Shown here one piece after another: positions 24,458 through 31,122 of a stretch of 35,494 nt of DNA (the first letter of the stretch is position 1; each line of letters starts with the position of its first letter). The DNA lies in NCBI GenBank assembly GCA_036001065.1, contig DASYUQ010000004.1, forward strand, positions 1 to 35,494. The letters are read 5' to 3'. Source of the stretch: Candidatus Methylomirabilota bacterium. GTDB lineage: Bacteria; Methylomirabilota; Methylomirabilia; Rokubacteriales; CSP1-6. The notes below the pieces were generated by a model. The model had not been told where the DNA came from and made no database searches. It saw only the letters and a list, made by a program, of their open reading frames with translations. The translations under genes and the position numbers were made by a program.

Positions 24458-26737
24458 GTGCGCCACGAGATAAAGAAGATCCAGGAGCTGATGGAAGCGG
24501 CCGAGTACGTGACGGACGCTCCCATCGCCACCTCCGTCCACCTGGCCCTCGCGCTCGGTAAGCCGCTGCTCATCGAAGGCCACGCCGGCGTCGGCAAGAC
24601 CGAAGTGGCCAAGGTGATGGCGCGGATGCTGGGGACCAACCTCATCCGCCTGCAGTGCTACGAAGGGCTCGACGCCTCCACGGCGCTCTACGAGTGGAAC
24701 TACCAGAAGCAGCTCCTCCACATCAAGCTCACCGAGGAGTCGAACAGCCGGTCGGTGGGGGAGAAGGAGCACGAGATCTTCTCCGAGCCCTTCCTCCTGC
24801 GCCGCCCGCTGCTCCAGGCCATCAGCCAAGAGCATCGTGCTCCGGTCCTGTTGGTGGACGAGGTGGACCGCTGTGTGGCGGCTGACACGCTCATCACCAC
24901 CAGCTCGGGAGTAAAGAGAGCGCAAGACGTCCAAGCCGGAGACGAGTTGGTGAGCTTCGCCCCGGACGAGTTTCAGGCTGCTCGGGCCAGGGTGAGGAAG
25001 GTCATTCCCCGGACGGCGCCTTCCCTGCTTCAGATCCTGGTCGGCGGTCGTCTGCTCGAGGTCACCCCCGAGCATCGGTTCGTTCGCTATTCGGATGCTG
25101 GCTACGAAGTCGTCCAAGCGGCCGAGCTTCGGGTCGGGGATAGGATCCCGCTCCATAAGAACCTGCCGGAGACCGAGCCCGCAGAGCCGCGATTCGAGTT
25201 CGCCGACCAGATCGGCGTCTCGCGCAGTCATCTTCGAAATGTCATTCAACCCGTCTCCCCTCGTGACTCCCTTCGGGCCGGAGTCCTGGAGAAGTTGGTT
25301 CTCGAACTCGGGCCGAATGGTTCATTGACAAGCTCTGAAAACGGACACCGTGATGGTGTCTGCCAATCCGTTGCCTTTTACGAGCTGCTTGGATACATCG
25401 TCGCCGACGGCTGCTTCAGGAGTGCTCGCCTCTGCATCGCCGACAAGGATCGAGCGAATCTGGAGGTCTATGCCCGGAAGTTCGAGGAGGCTTTCGGGCA
25501 GCGCCCGAGAATCGTCAGAGGCCCGCACGAGAACTACGAGCTGACCTGCCATTCGCTCCCGCTGGGGCGTTTCCTCCGGCGGGTGTTGGGTCACGGGATG
25601 GTCCGCAGCCGGCCGCGTATGGTACCGGAGTTCGTCTTTTCGCTACCGCGGGCCAAGCGGGCGGGGTTCGTGCGAGGGTTTTTCGACGGCGAGGGCTGGG
25701 TTGGTGACCACCAAGTATCCGCCGCGTCGTCGTCGCGCTATCTGCTCGTCGGGATTCAATGTCTTTTGAGCTCGTTGGGAGTGGACAGTCACATCGTGAG
25801 GATGCGTACCCATCCCGGCAATTTCGGCAGGGGCCCGTTTTTCGCCCTGACGGCGTCGGACGTCGGGGCGTTTGTGAAGGCGGTCGGTTTCTGCTCGCCA
25901 GCAAAGCAGGCGCGCATCCAGCGTCCCCCGACTCGTCGGTTCACGCGGACGGAGACTCTGCCGCGGCAGCTCGTGGCGGCGGCCCTGAGCCCGATTCGGG
26001 GACGGGGGGTTCTGAATGGGATGCCATCCCATCAGACGGTGTACGACATCCTAGCTGGCCGGGTTCGTCCCAATGTGTCTTCGCTGCGGAAGATCGCTGG
26101 GTCCCTTCCTGCGCCCGAACTCGACGACTTGCTGCAGCGTGGTGTCGTCCTCGGCGAAGTGACGTCGATCGAGACGGTGGAGGGGCCACAAGCAGTCTAC
26201 GACTTCGTCATCGACGGCCATCCATACTTCGTCGCCAATCAGGTCGTCACCCACAATTGCGACGAAGAGTTCGAGGCCTTCATGCTGGAGGTCTTCTCCG
26301 ACTGGCAGGTGACGATCCCCGAGATCGGGACGATCAAGGCGACCCACCCGCCGCACGTCGTTTTGACGTCGAACCGCACGCGGGAACTCTCCGACGCGCT
26401 CAGGCGCCGCTGCCTGTACCTCTGGATCGACTATCCGAGCTTCGAGAAGGAGGTACGCATCGTCGAGCTCAAGGTGCCTGGCATCAACCATCGCATCGCC
26501 GTGCAGGTTGCGCGCTTCATGGAGGCCCTCCGCCGCGTGCGACTCAGCAAGGTGCCGGGGGTCGCCGAGGCCCTCGATTGGGCGCAGGCGCTCGTCTCGC
26601 TGCACGCCGACCACCTCGAGGAGGCGCTGGTCCACGAGACGCTCGGCGTCCTTCTCAAGGACGCCGATGACATGAAGCGCTTCCGCGCCGAGGTCGCCAA
26701 GAGCGGCCTCACCCCGTTCCTGCCCGCCCAGAGCTAG
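24458..26737 (+). CDS. coxD: CoxD-type MoxR AAA+ ATPase containing an intein
   Basis: A 759-aa precursor. The extein parts, residues 1-138 and 601-759, join to a 297-aa MoxR-family ATPase. Walker A is GHAGVGKT (41-48) and Walker B LLVDEVDR (131-138). The sensor region THPPHVVLTSNRTRELSDALRRRCLYLWIDYP follows the intein. CoxD-type ATPases, with a VWA partner, mature the metal centre of CoxL enzymes, consistent with coxSLM upstream and coxE downstream. Residues 139-600 are an intein inserted directly after Walker B, so the ATPase cannot work until splicing. Residue 601 is Cys, where intein-free homologues usually have Ala in DRADEEFEAF, as I recall. The start is GTG at 24458. The stop codon TAG lies inside MITE copy B. 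Confidence 0.93.
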   Translation: MRHEIKKIQELMEAAEYVTDAPIATSVHLALALGKPLLIEGHAGVGKTEVAKVMARMLGTNLIRLQCYEGLDASTALYEWNYQKQLLHIKLTEESNSRSVGEKEHEIFSEPFLLRRPLLQAISQEHRAPVLLVDEVDRCVAADTLITTSSGVKRAQDVQAGDELVSFAPDEFQAARARVRKVIPRTAPSLLQILVGGRLLEVTPEHRFVRYSDAGYEVVQAAELRVGDRIPLHKNLPETEPAEPRFEFADQIGVSRSHLRNVIQPVSPRDSLRAGVLEKLVLELGPNGSLTSSENGHRDGVCQSVAFYELLGYIVADGCFRSARLCIADKDRANLEVYARKFEEAFGQRPRIVRGPHENYELTCHSLPLGRFLRRVLGHGMVRSRPRMVPEFVFSLPRAKRAGFVRGFFDGEGWVGDHQVSAASSSRYLLVGIQCLLSSLGVDSHIVRMRTHPGNFGRGPFFALTASDVGAFVKAVGFCSPAKQARIQRPPTRRFTRTETLPRQLVAAALSPIRGRGVLNGMPSHQTVYDILAGRVRPNVSSLRKIAGSLPAPELDDLLQRGVVLGEVTSIETVEGPQAVYDFVIDGHPYFVANQVVTHNCDEEFEAFMLEVFSDWQVTIPEIGTIKATHPPHVVLTSNRTRELSDALRRRCLYLWIDYPSFEKEVRIVELKVPGINHRIAVQVARFMEALRRVRLSKVPGVAEALDWAQALVSLHADHLEEALVHETLGVLLKDADDMKRFRAEVAKSGLTPFLPAQS
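24872..26257 (+). mobile_element. Intein with LAGLIDADG homing endonuclease
   Basis: Codons 139-600 of the ATPase gene. Splicing motifs are complete: Cys1 in CVAADTLITTSSG (block A), VTPEHRF with the Thr-x2-His of block B (203-206 of the precursor), VYDFVIDGHPYFVANQVVTHN as blocks F and G ending His-Asn, and Cys as +1 residue. Two endonuclease motifs, LLGYIVADG (310-318, Asp317) and FVRGFFDGEG (404-413, Asp410/Glu412), keep acidic residues, so the enzyme may be active. Segments near 250-265 (DQIGVSRSHLRNVIQ) and 524-548 (SHQTVYDILAGRVRPNVSSLRKIAG) look like helix-turn-helix DNA-binding modules. The region has less strongly GC-biased codons than its host gene, suggesting transfer. Confidence 0.93.
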
Positions 26738-26823
26738 TGCCGTTCCAACTATTCGCGCCTAGGAAGGCACCGTGTACGTCGTTCGTGGACAGATTTAGTA
26801 TCAACAAGTTGGAACGGCACTAG
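26734..26823 (-). mobile_element. 90-bp MITE-like element, copy B, in the coxD stop codon
   Basis: An exact reverse-complement copy of 17512-17601. Removing the 84-bp element and one TA leaves AGC-TAG-ATG-GTC, so the ancestral coxD stop and coxE start were directly adjacent. Insertion into the CTAG rebuilt the TAG stop of coxD at one end and left the ATG of coxE immediately after the other end. The two genes stay intact but are now 86 bp apart and have lost close coupling. Confidence 0.87.
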
Positions 26824-27972
26824 ATGGTCGCGCCGCGCGACCTCGGCAGCGCCATGGTCCGGTTCGCCGTGTTGTTGCGACAGCAGGGCGTTCCCGCCAC
26901 GCTGATCCAGGTGACCGATGCGGTGCGCGCCCTCGACCACGTGGACGTCGCGGATCGGGAGGAGCTTCGCCTCGCGCTCCGCACCGTCTTCGTCAGCCGG
27001 CTCGAGGAGATGGCGACTTTCGACCGCTGCTTCCAGTCCTTCTGGCGGGCGCAGCTGGAGGCGGCCGAGGGGATCCCGGGGCTGATCGCGGTGCCGCCCG
27101 CCGAGGAGGCCGACGCCTCCGCGCTGCTCAAGACCGGCGGCCAGAAGCGCGACACCCTGGCCCTGGAGACGTGGGGAGACGAGGGCGAGTCCGAGACCGG
27201 AGAACCGCTCGGCGTTCCCGGCGTCTCCGATCGCGAGGCGCTGGCCGGCCAGGACTTCGCGACCTTCACGGCCGACCAGCTGGACGAGGTCTTCCGCCTC
27301 ACGGTCCAGATCGCGCGCCGCCTGGCGCGCCGCCTGAGCCGGCGGCGGCGCCCCTTCGCCCGCCGGGGCCGCGTCGATCTCCGCCGGACGCTGCGGGCGA
27401 ACCTCAGCCGGGGCGACTTCATCGAGCTCCGGTACCGCCAACGGAAACGGCGGAAGGTGCGGCTGGTGCTCCTGTGCGACGTCTCGGGCTCGATGGACCT
27501 CTACAGCCGCTTCCTCCTGCAGTTCCTCTTCGCCATCCAGAGCGTCTTCGGCCGCGTGGAGACGTTCACCTTCTCGACGCGCCTGACGCGTGTCACCGAG
27601 CACCTGCGGGCGCGCTCCTACCGGCAGGTGCTGCGCCGCCTCACCGAGGTGCGGGACTGGTCGGGTGGCACGCGGATCGGAGAGTCCATCGCGCAGTTCA
27701 ACCGCGACTGGTCGCACCTGGTGGACCGCCAGACCATCGTCATCGTGGTCTCGGACGGGTGGGACACCGGCGAGCCGGAGGTGCTCGCCGCCGAGTTGCT
27801 GAGGATCAAGCGCCGCGCGGGACGGGTGATCTGGCTCAACCCGCTGCTCGGTAACCCTTCCTACGAGCCGCTCACGCGCGGGATGGCGGCGGCGCTGCCG
27901 CTGATCGACGACTTCGCCCCCGCCCACAATCTGAACGCCCTCCGCGACCTGGCTCGCAAGCTATCGCTGTAA
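26824..27972 (+). CDS. coxE: CoxE-type VWA domain protein
   Basis: A 382-aa protein with a variable N-terminal helical part (residues 1-180, with a Glu/Asp-rich stretch and a very Arg-rich stretch near 165-185) and a C-terminal von Willebrand factor A domain. The metal-ion-dependent adhesion site reads DVSGSM (219-224), supported by SGGTRIGESI and IVIVVSDGWDTGE. CoxE works with the CoxD ATPase as a MoxR-VWA chaperone pair in metal-centre maturation. The ATG at 26824 directly follows MITE copy B and the element supplies its upstream sequence; I see no Shine-Dalgarno there (AACGGCACTAG), so expression may be reduced. Confidence 0.88.
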   Translation: MVAPRDLGSAMVRFAVLLRQQGVPATLIQVTDAVRALDHVDVADREELRLALRTVFVSRLEEMATFDRCFQSFWRAQLEAAEGIPGLIAVPPAEEADASALLKTGGQKRDTLALETWGDEGESETGEPLGVPGVSDREALAGQDFATFTADQLDEVFRLTVQIARRLARRLSRRRRPFARRGRVDLRRTLRANLSRGDFIELRYRQRKRRKVRLVLLCDVSGSMDLYSRFLLQFLFAIQSVFGRVETFTFSTRLTRVTEHLRARSYRQVLRRLTEVRDWSGGTRIGESIAQFNRDWSHLVDRQTIVIVVSDGWDTGEPEVLAAELLRIKRRAGRVIWLNPLLGNPSYEPLTRGMAAALPLIDDFAPAHNLNALRDLARKLSL

Positions 27973-28151
27973 GTTTCACGACAATCTCCGCAGGACGCGC
28001 CACAGGACGTTCGGCTCGTTGCGGGAGTTGTGCAACGCCTTGCAGATGAGCGGGCGCCGTCCGGCGCGATTTGACGTGTTCGATCGTGGCCCCCGGCTTG
28101 CAGTCATTCGGGGTACCAACGTTTCCACGTCGAAGAGGAGGGCTGGCGCCG

Positions 28152-28445
28152 GTGCGAAGGCTGATCAGTGCCGTGATGCTACTGCTGCTCGCGGTGCTCC
28201 ACGCGCCCACGCAGGCGCAAGCCCTCTTCTTCGACTTCCTGCCCGCCGATCTGTTCCATCTCGGAACCAGCGAGCCGGTGACGCTGCTGATTACCGGCAT
28301 CGCGCTGCTCAGCCTGGCTCGGGTCGGTCTCACCAGCAGCCGCGGCGCCGACGCCGACCGCGCGCCGCTGCGCCTCGCCCGTACGCTCCGACCGCGGCGT
28401 CGGCGCGCGGCGCCGTCCGCCCCCTCCACCGAGCGCGCCGCTTAA
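28152..28445 (+). CDS. Small membrane or secreted protein with a PEP-CTERM-like segment
   Basis: A GTG-initiated frame of 97 residues with GAGGAGG about 10 bases upstream. It has a signal-like N-terminus (RRLISAVMLLLLAVLHAPTQAQA), a short soluble part and a second hydrophobic stretch, SEPVTLLITGIALLSLARVG, followed by a basic proline-rich tail. The Glu-Pro pair, hydrophobic helix and Arg-rich end resemble PEP-CTERM sorting signals, though the tail is longer than usual. No exosortase is in view. No family recognised. Confidence 0.5.
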   Translation: MRRLISAVMLLLLAVLHAPTQAQALFFDFLPADLFHLGTSEPVTLLITGIALLSLARVGLTSSRGADADRAPLRLARTLRPRRRRAAPSAPSTERAA

Positions 28446-28527
28446 GACGCCGCAGGCGCGGGGCGTGACCCCGCGCATCGCGTCCGGCCGGCTCGCCGGT
28501 TTTCGTTTTGTTCTCCCGGAGCGTATG

Positions 28528-29646
28528 ATGTGGGATGCCATGGCGGAACTCTTCGATCACATTGACCAATTGCGGCGTTCCCGGGGACGGGTGGCGGTAG
28601 CGACCCTCGTCAACACCCGGGGCACCACCCCTCGGAAAGAAGGCGCCAAGATGCTCGTGGCCGAGGGGGGCGCCGTGCTGGGCTCCGTGACCATCGGGGG
28701 TTGCGTGGACGCCCAGGTCATCGAGGAGTCCGCGCGAGTACTGGAAACGATGCGTCCTCAGTTGCTCGAGTTGAATCTCGGTGACGAGGAGGCCTGGGAG
28801 ATCGGCCTCACGTGCGGCGGCACCATCGAAGTTTTCGTGGAGCCGCTCGCGCTCGATCACTATGAGCGGGTGCGCGCCCACGCCTCCGCCGGCGGCCACG
28901 GCGCGCTGGTGACCCGCCTGGATGATGCGGACGTCGCCGGCCGGAGGCTCCTCGTGCTGGACGATGGCACCGTCGAGGGCAGTCTGGGCGACGCCTTCCT
29001 CGACGAGCGTTTCGCGGCCGAGGCCCGCGAAGCGATTGCCCGCGGCACCTCGCAGACCCTCTTCATCGAGGGCCTCCGCGCCTTCGTGGAGGTGTTCGCG
29101 CCGCCGGCCCTGCTCGTCGTCGTCGGCGCCGGCCACGTCGCGATGCCGCTGACCGCGCTGGCCAAGAGCCTCGGCTACCGGACGGTGGTCCTGGACGGCC
29201 GCCCGCGGTTCGCCACGCGCGAGCGCTTTCCGGAGGTCGACGAGCTGCGGGTCGGCATCCCGTCGGAGCTGATCAAGAACTACGCGCTGACACCGGCGGC
29301 GGCCCTGGTCCTCGTCGCCCACGACTACAAGTACGACCTGCCCGTGCTGCGCTACGCCCTCGACACGCCCGTCGCCTACATCGGGATGCTGGGGTCGTCG
29401 CGCCGGGGCGCCACCATCTTGAAGTTCCTCAGCGAGGACGGCGCCAGCGACGCCCAGCTCAAGCGCGTGCGCGTCCCCATCGGGCTCGACCTGGGCGCTC
29501 GCAGCGCGCCCGAGATCGCGCTCGCCATCCTGGCCGAGATCCAGGCCGTGCGCGGCGGCGGCACCGGCCAGCCGCTCAGCATGGGTGTGCGAAGCCGCAG
29601 GGCGGCGGCGGGGCCGCAGGTCCGCCCGCCCGAGGCGAGCCTGTGA
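28528..29646 (+). CDS. XdhC/CoxF-type molybdenum enzyme maturation protein
   Basis: A 372-aa protein with an N-terminal XdhC/CoxI domain (VATLVNTRGTTPRKEGAKMLV, GSVTIGGCVDAQVIEES) and a C-terminal Rossmann-type XdhC_C domain (LLVVVGAGHVAMPLTALAKSLGYRTVVLDGRPRFATRERFP, HDYKYDLPVLRYAL, YIGMLGSSRRG). XdhC proteins bind molybdenum cofactor and help its sulfuration and insertion into xanthine-oxidase-family enzymes, here presumably the CoxL-like subunit. Adjacent ATGs at 28525 and 28528 share a GGAG; spacing favours the second slightly. The last 22 residues (MGVRSRRAAAGPQ and onward) come from a 40-bp sequence repeated just downstream and look like an addition to the normal C-terminus. Confidence 0.87.
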   Translation: MWDAMAELFDHIDQLRRSRGRVAVATLVNTRGTTPRKEGAKMLVAEGGAVLGSVTIGGCVDAQVIEESARVLETMRPQLLELNLGDEEAWEIGLTCGGTIEVFVEPLALDHYERVRAHASAGGHGALVTRLDDADVAGRRLLVLDDGTVEGSLGDAFLDERFAAEAREAIARGTSQTLFIEGLRAFVEVFAPPALLVVVGAGHVAMPLTALAKSLGYRTVVLDGRPRFATRERFPEVDELRVGIPSELIKNYALTPAAALVLVAHDYKYDLPVLRYALDTPVAYIGMLGSSRRGATILKFLSEDGASDAQLKRVRVPIGLDLGARSAPEIALAILAEIQAVRGGGTGQPLSMGVRSRRAAAGPQVRPPEASL

Positions 29647-29685
29647 TGGGTGTGCGAAGCCGCAGGGCGGCGGCGAGGCCGCAGG
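29581..29685 (+). repeat. 40-bp direct repeat at the end of the xdhC-like gene
   Basis: The segments 29581-29620 and 29646-29685 are identical except for one base (G/A at 29611/29676), offset by 65 bp. Each begins ATGGGTGTGCGAAGCCGCAG. The first encodes the C-terminal extension of the XdhC-like protein; the second begins at the ATG overlapping its stop codon. Confidence 0.85.
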
Positions 29686-29693
29686 CGGACTGA
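29646..29693 (+). CDS. 15-codon mini reading frame bridging two genes
   Basis: An ATG overlapping the upstream TGA as TGATG opens a frame, MGVRSRRAAARPQAD, whose own TGA overlaps the next ATG, again as TGATG. It therefore could pass ribosomes from the XdhC-like gene to the molybdopterin-binding gene. It most likely arose from the local duplication and need not have a peptide function. Confidence 0.35.
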   Translation: MGVRSRRAAARPQAD

Positions 29694-30733
29694 TGAAGGC
29701 CATCGCCCAGCGCCGGGACACCGCGACCGTCGAGACGCTGACGGGAACGGTGCTCTGCCACGACGTGCGGGACGCGGCGGGGAAGATCGTCGGCTCCAAG
29801 GGCGCGCGGCTCGACGCCGCCTCGGCCGCGGCCGTGCTGGCGGCCCACTGGGACGAGATTCACCTCCTGGCGATGGAGCCCGGCGATCTGCACGAGGAGG
29901 AGGCGGGCGGTCGCCTGGCCCGCGCCGTCACCGGCGAGGGCGTCGAGGTGAAGGGCTACAGCGGCGGGCAATGGACACTGGTGGCGACCGGGCGCGGGCT
30001 GCTCTCCATCGCGCGGGCGGCCCTGGCGGCGGTCAACGCCCAGGAAGGCGTCTCGGTGTTCACGCTGTTCGACGGGCAGCCCGTCGAGCCGGGCGAGACG
30101 GTCGGCAAGGCGAAGGTGACGCCGCTGGTCATCGCCGAGCAGACCATCGTCTCCGTGAAACGGACGGCGCGAGCGGCGGGGGGGCTCCTCGCGGTGGAGA
30201 GCTTCCGTCCGACGACGGTCGGCGCCGTCGCCCGCGAGAACCTCGACGCCAAGCAGCGCGCCCGCTTCGAGGCCGCGCTCAAGCAGAAGATCGACTGGTT
30301 CGGCGGCCGGCTGCTGGCGATCCGTTATGCCGGCGCCTCGCCGCGCGCGGTCGCCGACGAACTGCTGGCCCTCCAACGCGAGGGGGCCGAGCTGCTGATC
30401 GTGGCCGGCGCCAGCGCGCTCGATCCCCTCGATCCCGTCTTCGGCGGCCTCGAGCTGCTCGGCGCGCGGATGGAGCGCCACGGCGCCCCAGCGCATCCCG
30501 GCAGCCTCCTCTGGGTCGCGCGCTGGGAAGGGGCGCCCGTCCTCGGGATGCCGACGTGCGGGATGTTTTCCCAGGCCACGACCTTCGACCTTGTCCTCCC
30601 GCGGATCCTGACGGGAGAGTCGATCGGCAATCGCGAGCTGGCGGAGCTCGGTCACGGAGGCCTGCTCTCGCGCGAGATGGCGTATCGCTTCCCGCCGTAC
30701 CGCGCCAGCGCCGCGCGTGGGGAGCTCGAATGA
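29693..30733 (+). CDS. Molybdopterin-binding protein, MoeA/MoaB-like
   Basis: A 346-aa protein. The N-terminal half (TLTGTVLCHDVRDAAGKIVGSKGARLD, then VTGEGVEVKGYSGGQWTLVA) resembles a MoeA-like or molybdopterin-binding scaffold. The C-terminal half (ELLIVAGASALDPLDPVFGGLELLGA, HPGSLLWVARWEGAPVLGMPTCGMFSQATTFDLVLPRILTGE) is the MoCF-type domain that binds molybdopterin. It is commonly near CO-dehydrogenase-like operons and probably helps prepare the cofactor for CoxL. Substrate residues typical of MoeA are not obvious, so adenylyl-molybdopterin chemistry is not assured. Start and stop both overlap neighbours. Confidence 0.75.
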   Translation: MKAIAQRRDTATVETLTGTVLCHDVRDAAGKIVGSKGARLDAASAAAVLAAHWDEIHLLAMEPGDLHEEEAGGRLARAVTGEGVEVKGYSGGQWTLVATGRGLLSIARAALAAVNAQEGVSVFTLFDGQPVEPGETVGKAKVTPLVIAEQTIVSVKRTARAAGGLLAVESFRPTTVGAVARENLDAKQRARFEAALKQKIDWFGGRLLAIRYAGASPRAVADELLALQREGAELLIVAGASALDPLDPVFGGLELLGARMERHGAPAHPGSLLWVARWEGAPVLGMPTCGMFSQATTFDLVLPRILTGESIGNRELAELGHGGLLSREMAYRFPPYRASAARGELE

Positions 30734-31122
30734 GCACGGCGGGGACGGCCCGCCTCCGGCCGGCGCTCTATGGCGACGTCATCCGGCAACGCTGGCGCCA
30801 GCCCCGCTTCCGCGGCGAGCTGGCCGAGGCCAATGCGGTGGCCGAGGACGTCAACCCTCTGTGCGGCGATCGGGTGCGGATGATGCTCAAGGTCGACGAC
30901 GGAACGATTCGGGCCGCCCGCTTCCTGGGTGACTCCTGCGCGATCTGTACGGCATCAGCCGACGTCCTCGCCGAGCTGATCCAGGGCAGGCCGACCCGGG
31001 CCGCGCGCGTCGGCCCGGCCGACCTGCTCGACGTGCTGCAGGTGGACATCCGTCCCACCCGGATGCGCTGCGTGACGCTGCCGCTCTCGGTGCTGGACCA
31101 GGCGCTCGGGAAGGTCGGATGA
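30730..31122 (+). CDS. sufU: SufU/IscU-type iron-sulfur scaffold or sulfur relay protein
   Basis: A 130-aa NifU-N-domain protein with the three conserved cysteines and the aspartate: Cys45-x-Asp47 (NPLCGDRV), Cys70 (GDSCAICTASADVL) and Cys114 (RMRCVTLPL). Cys73 is an extra cysteine. SufU binds zinc through these and receives sulfur from SufS, whose gene follows with an ATGA overlap. The 44-residue distance from Cys70 to Cys114 is close to that of IscU and shorter than in Bacillus SufU, which has an insertion there, as I recall. Arg113 precedes the last cysteine as in SufU, not the His of IscU. The name is therefore given with reserve. Confidence 0.8.
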   Translation: MSTAGTARLRPALYGDVIRQRWRQPRFRGELAEANAVAEDVNPLCGDRVRMMLKVDDGTIRAARFLGDSCAICTASADVLAELIQGRPTRAARVGPADLLDVLQVDIRPTRMRCVTLPLSVLDQALGKVG

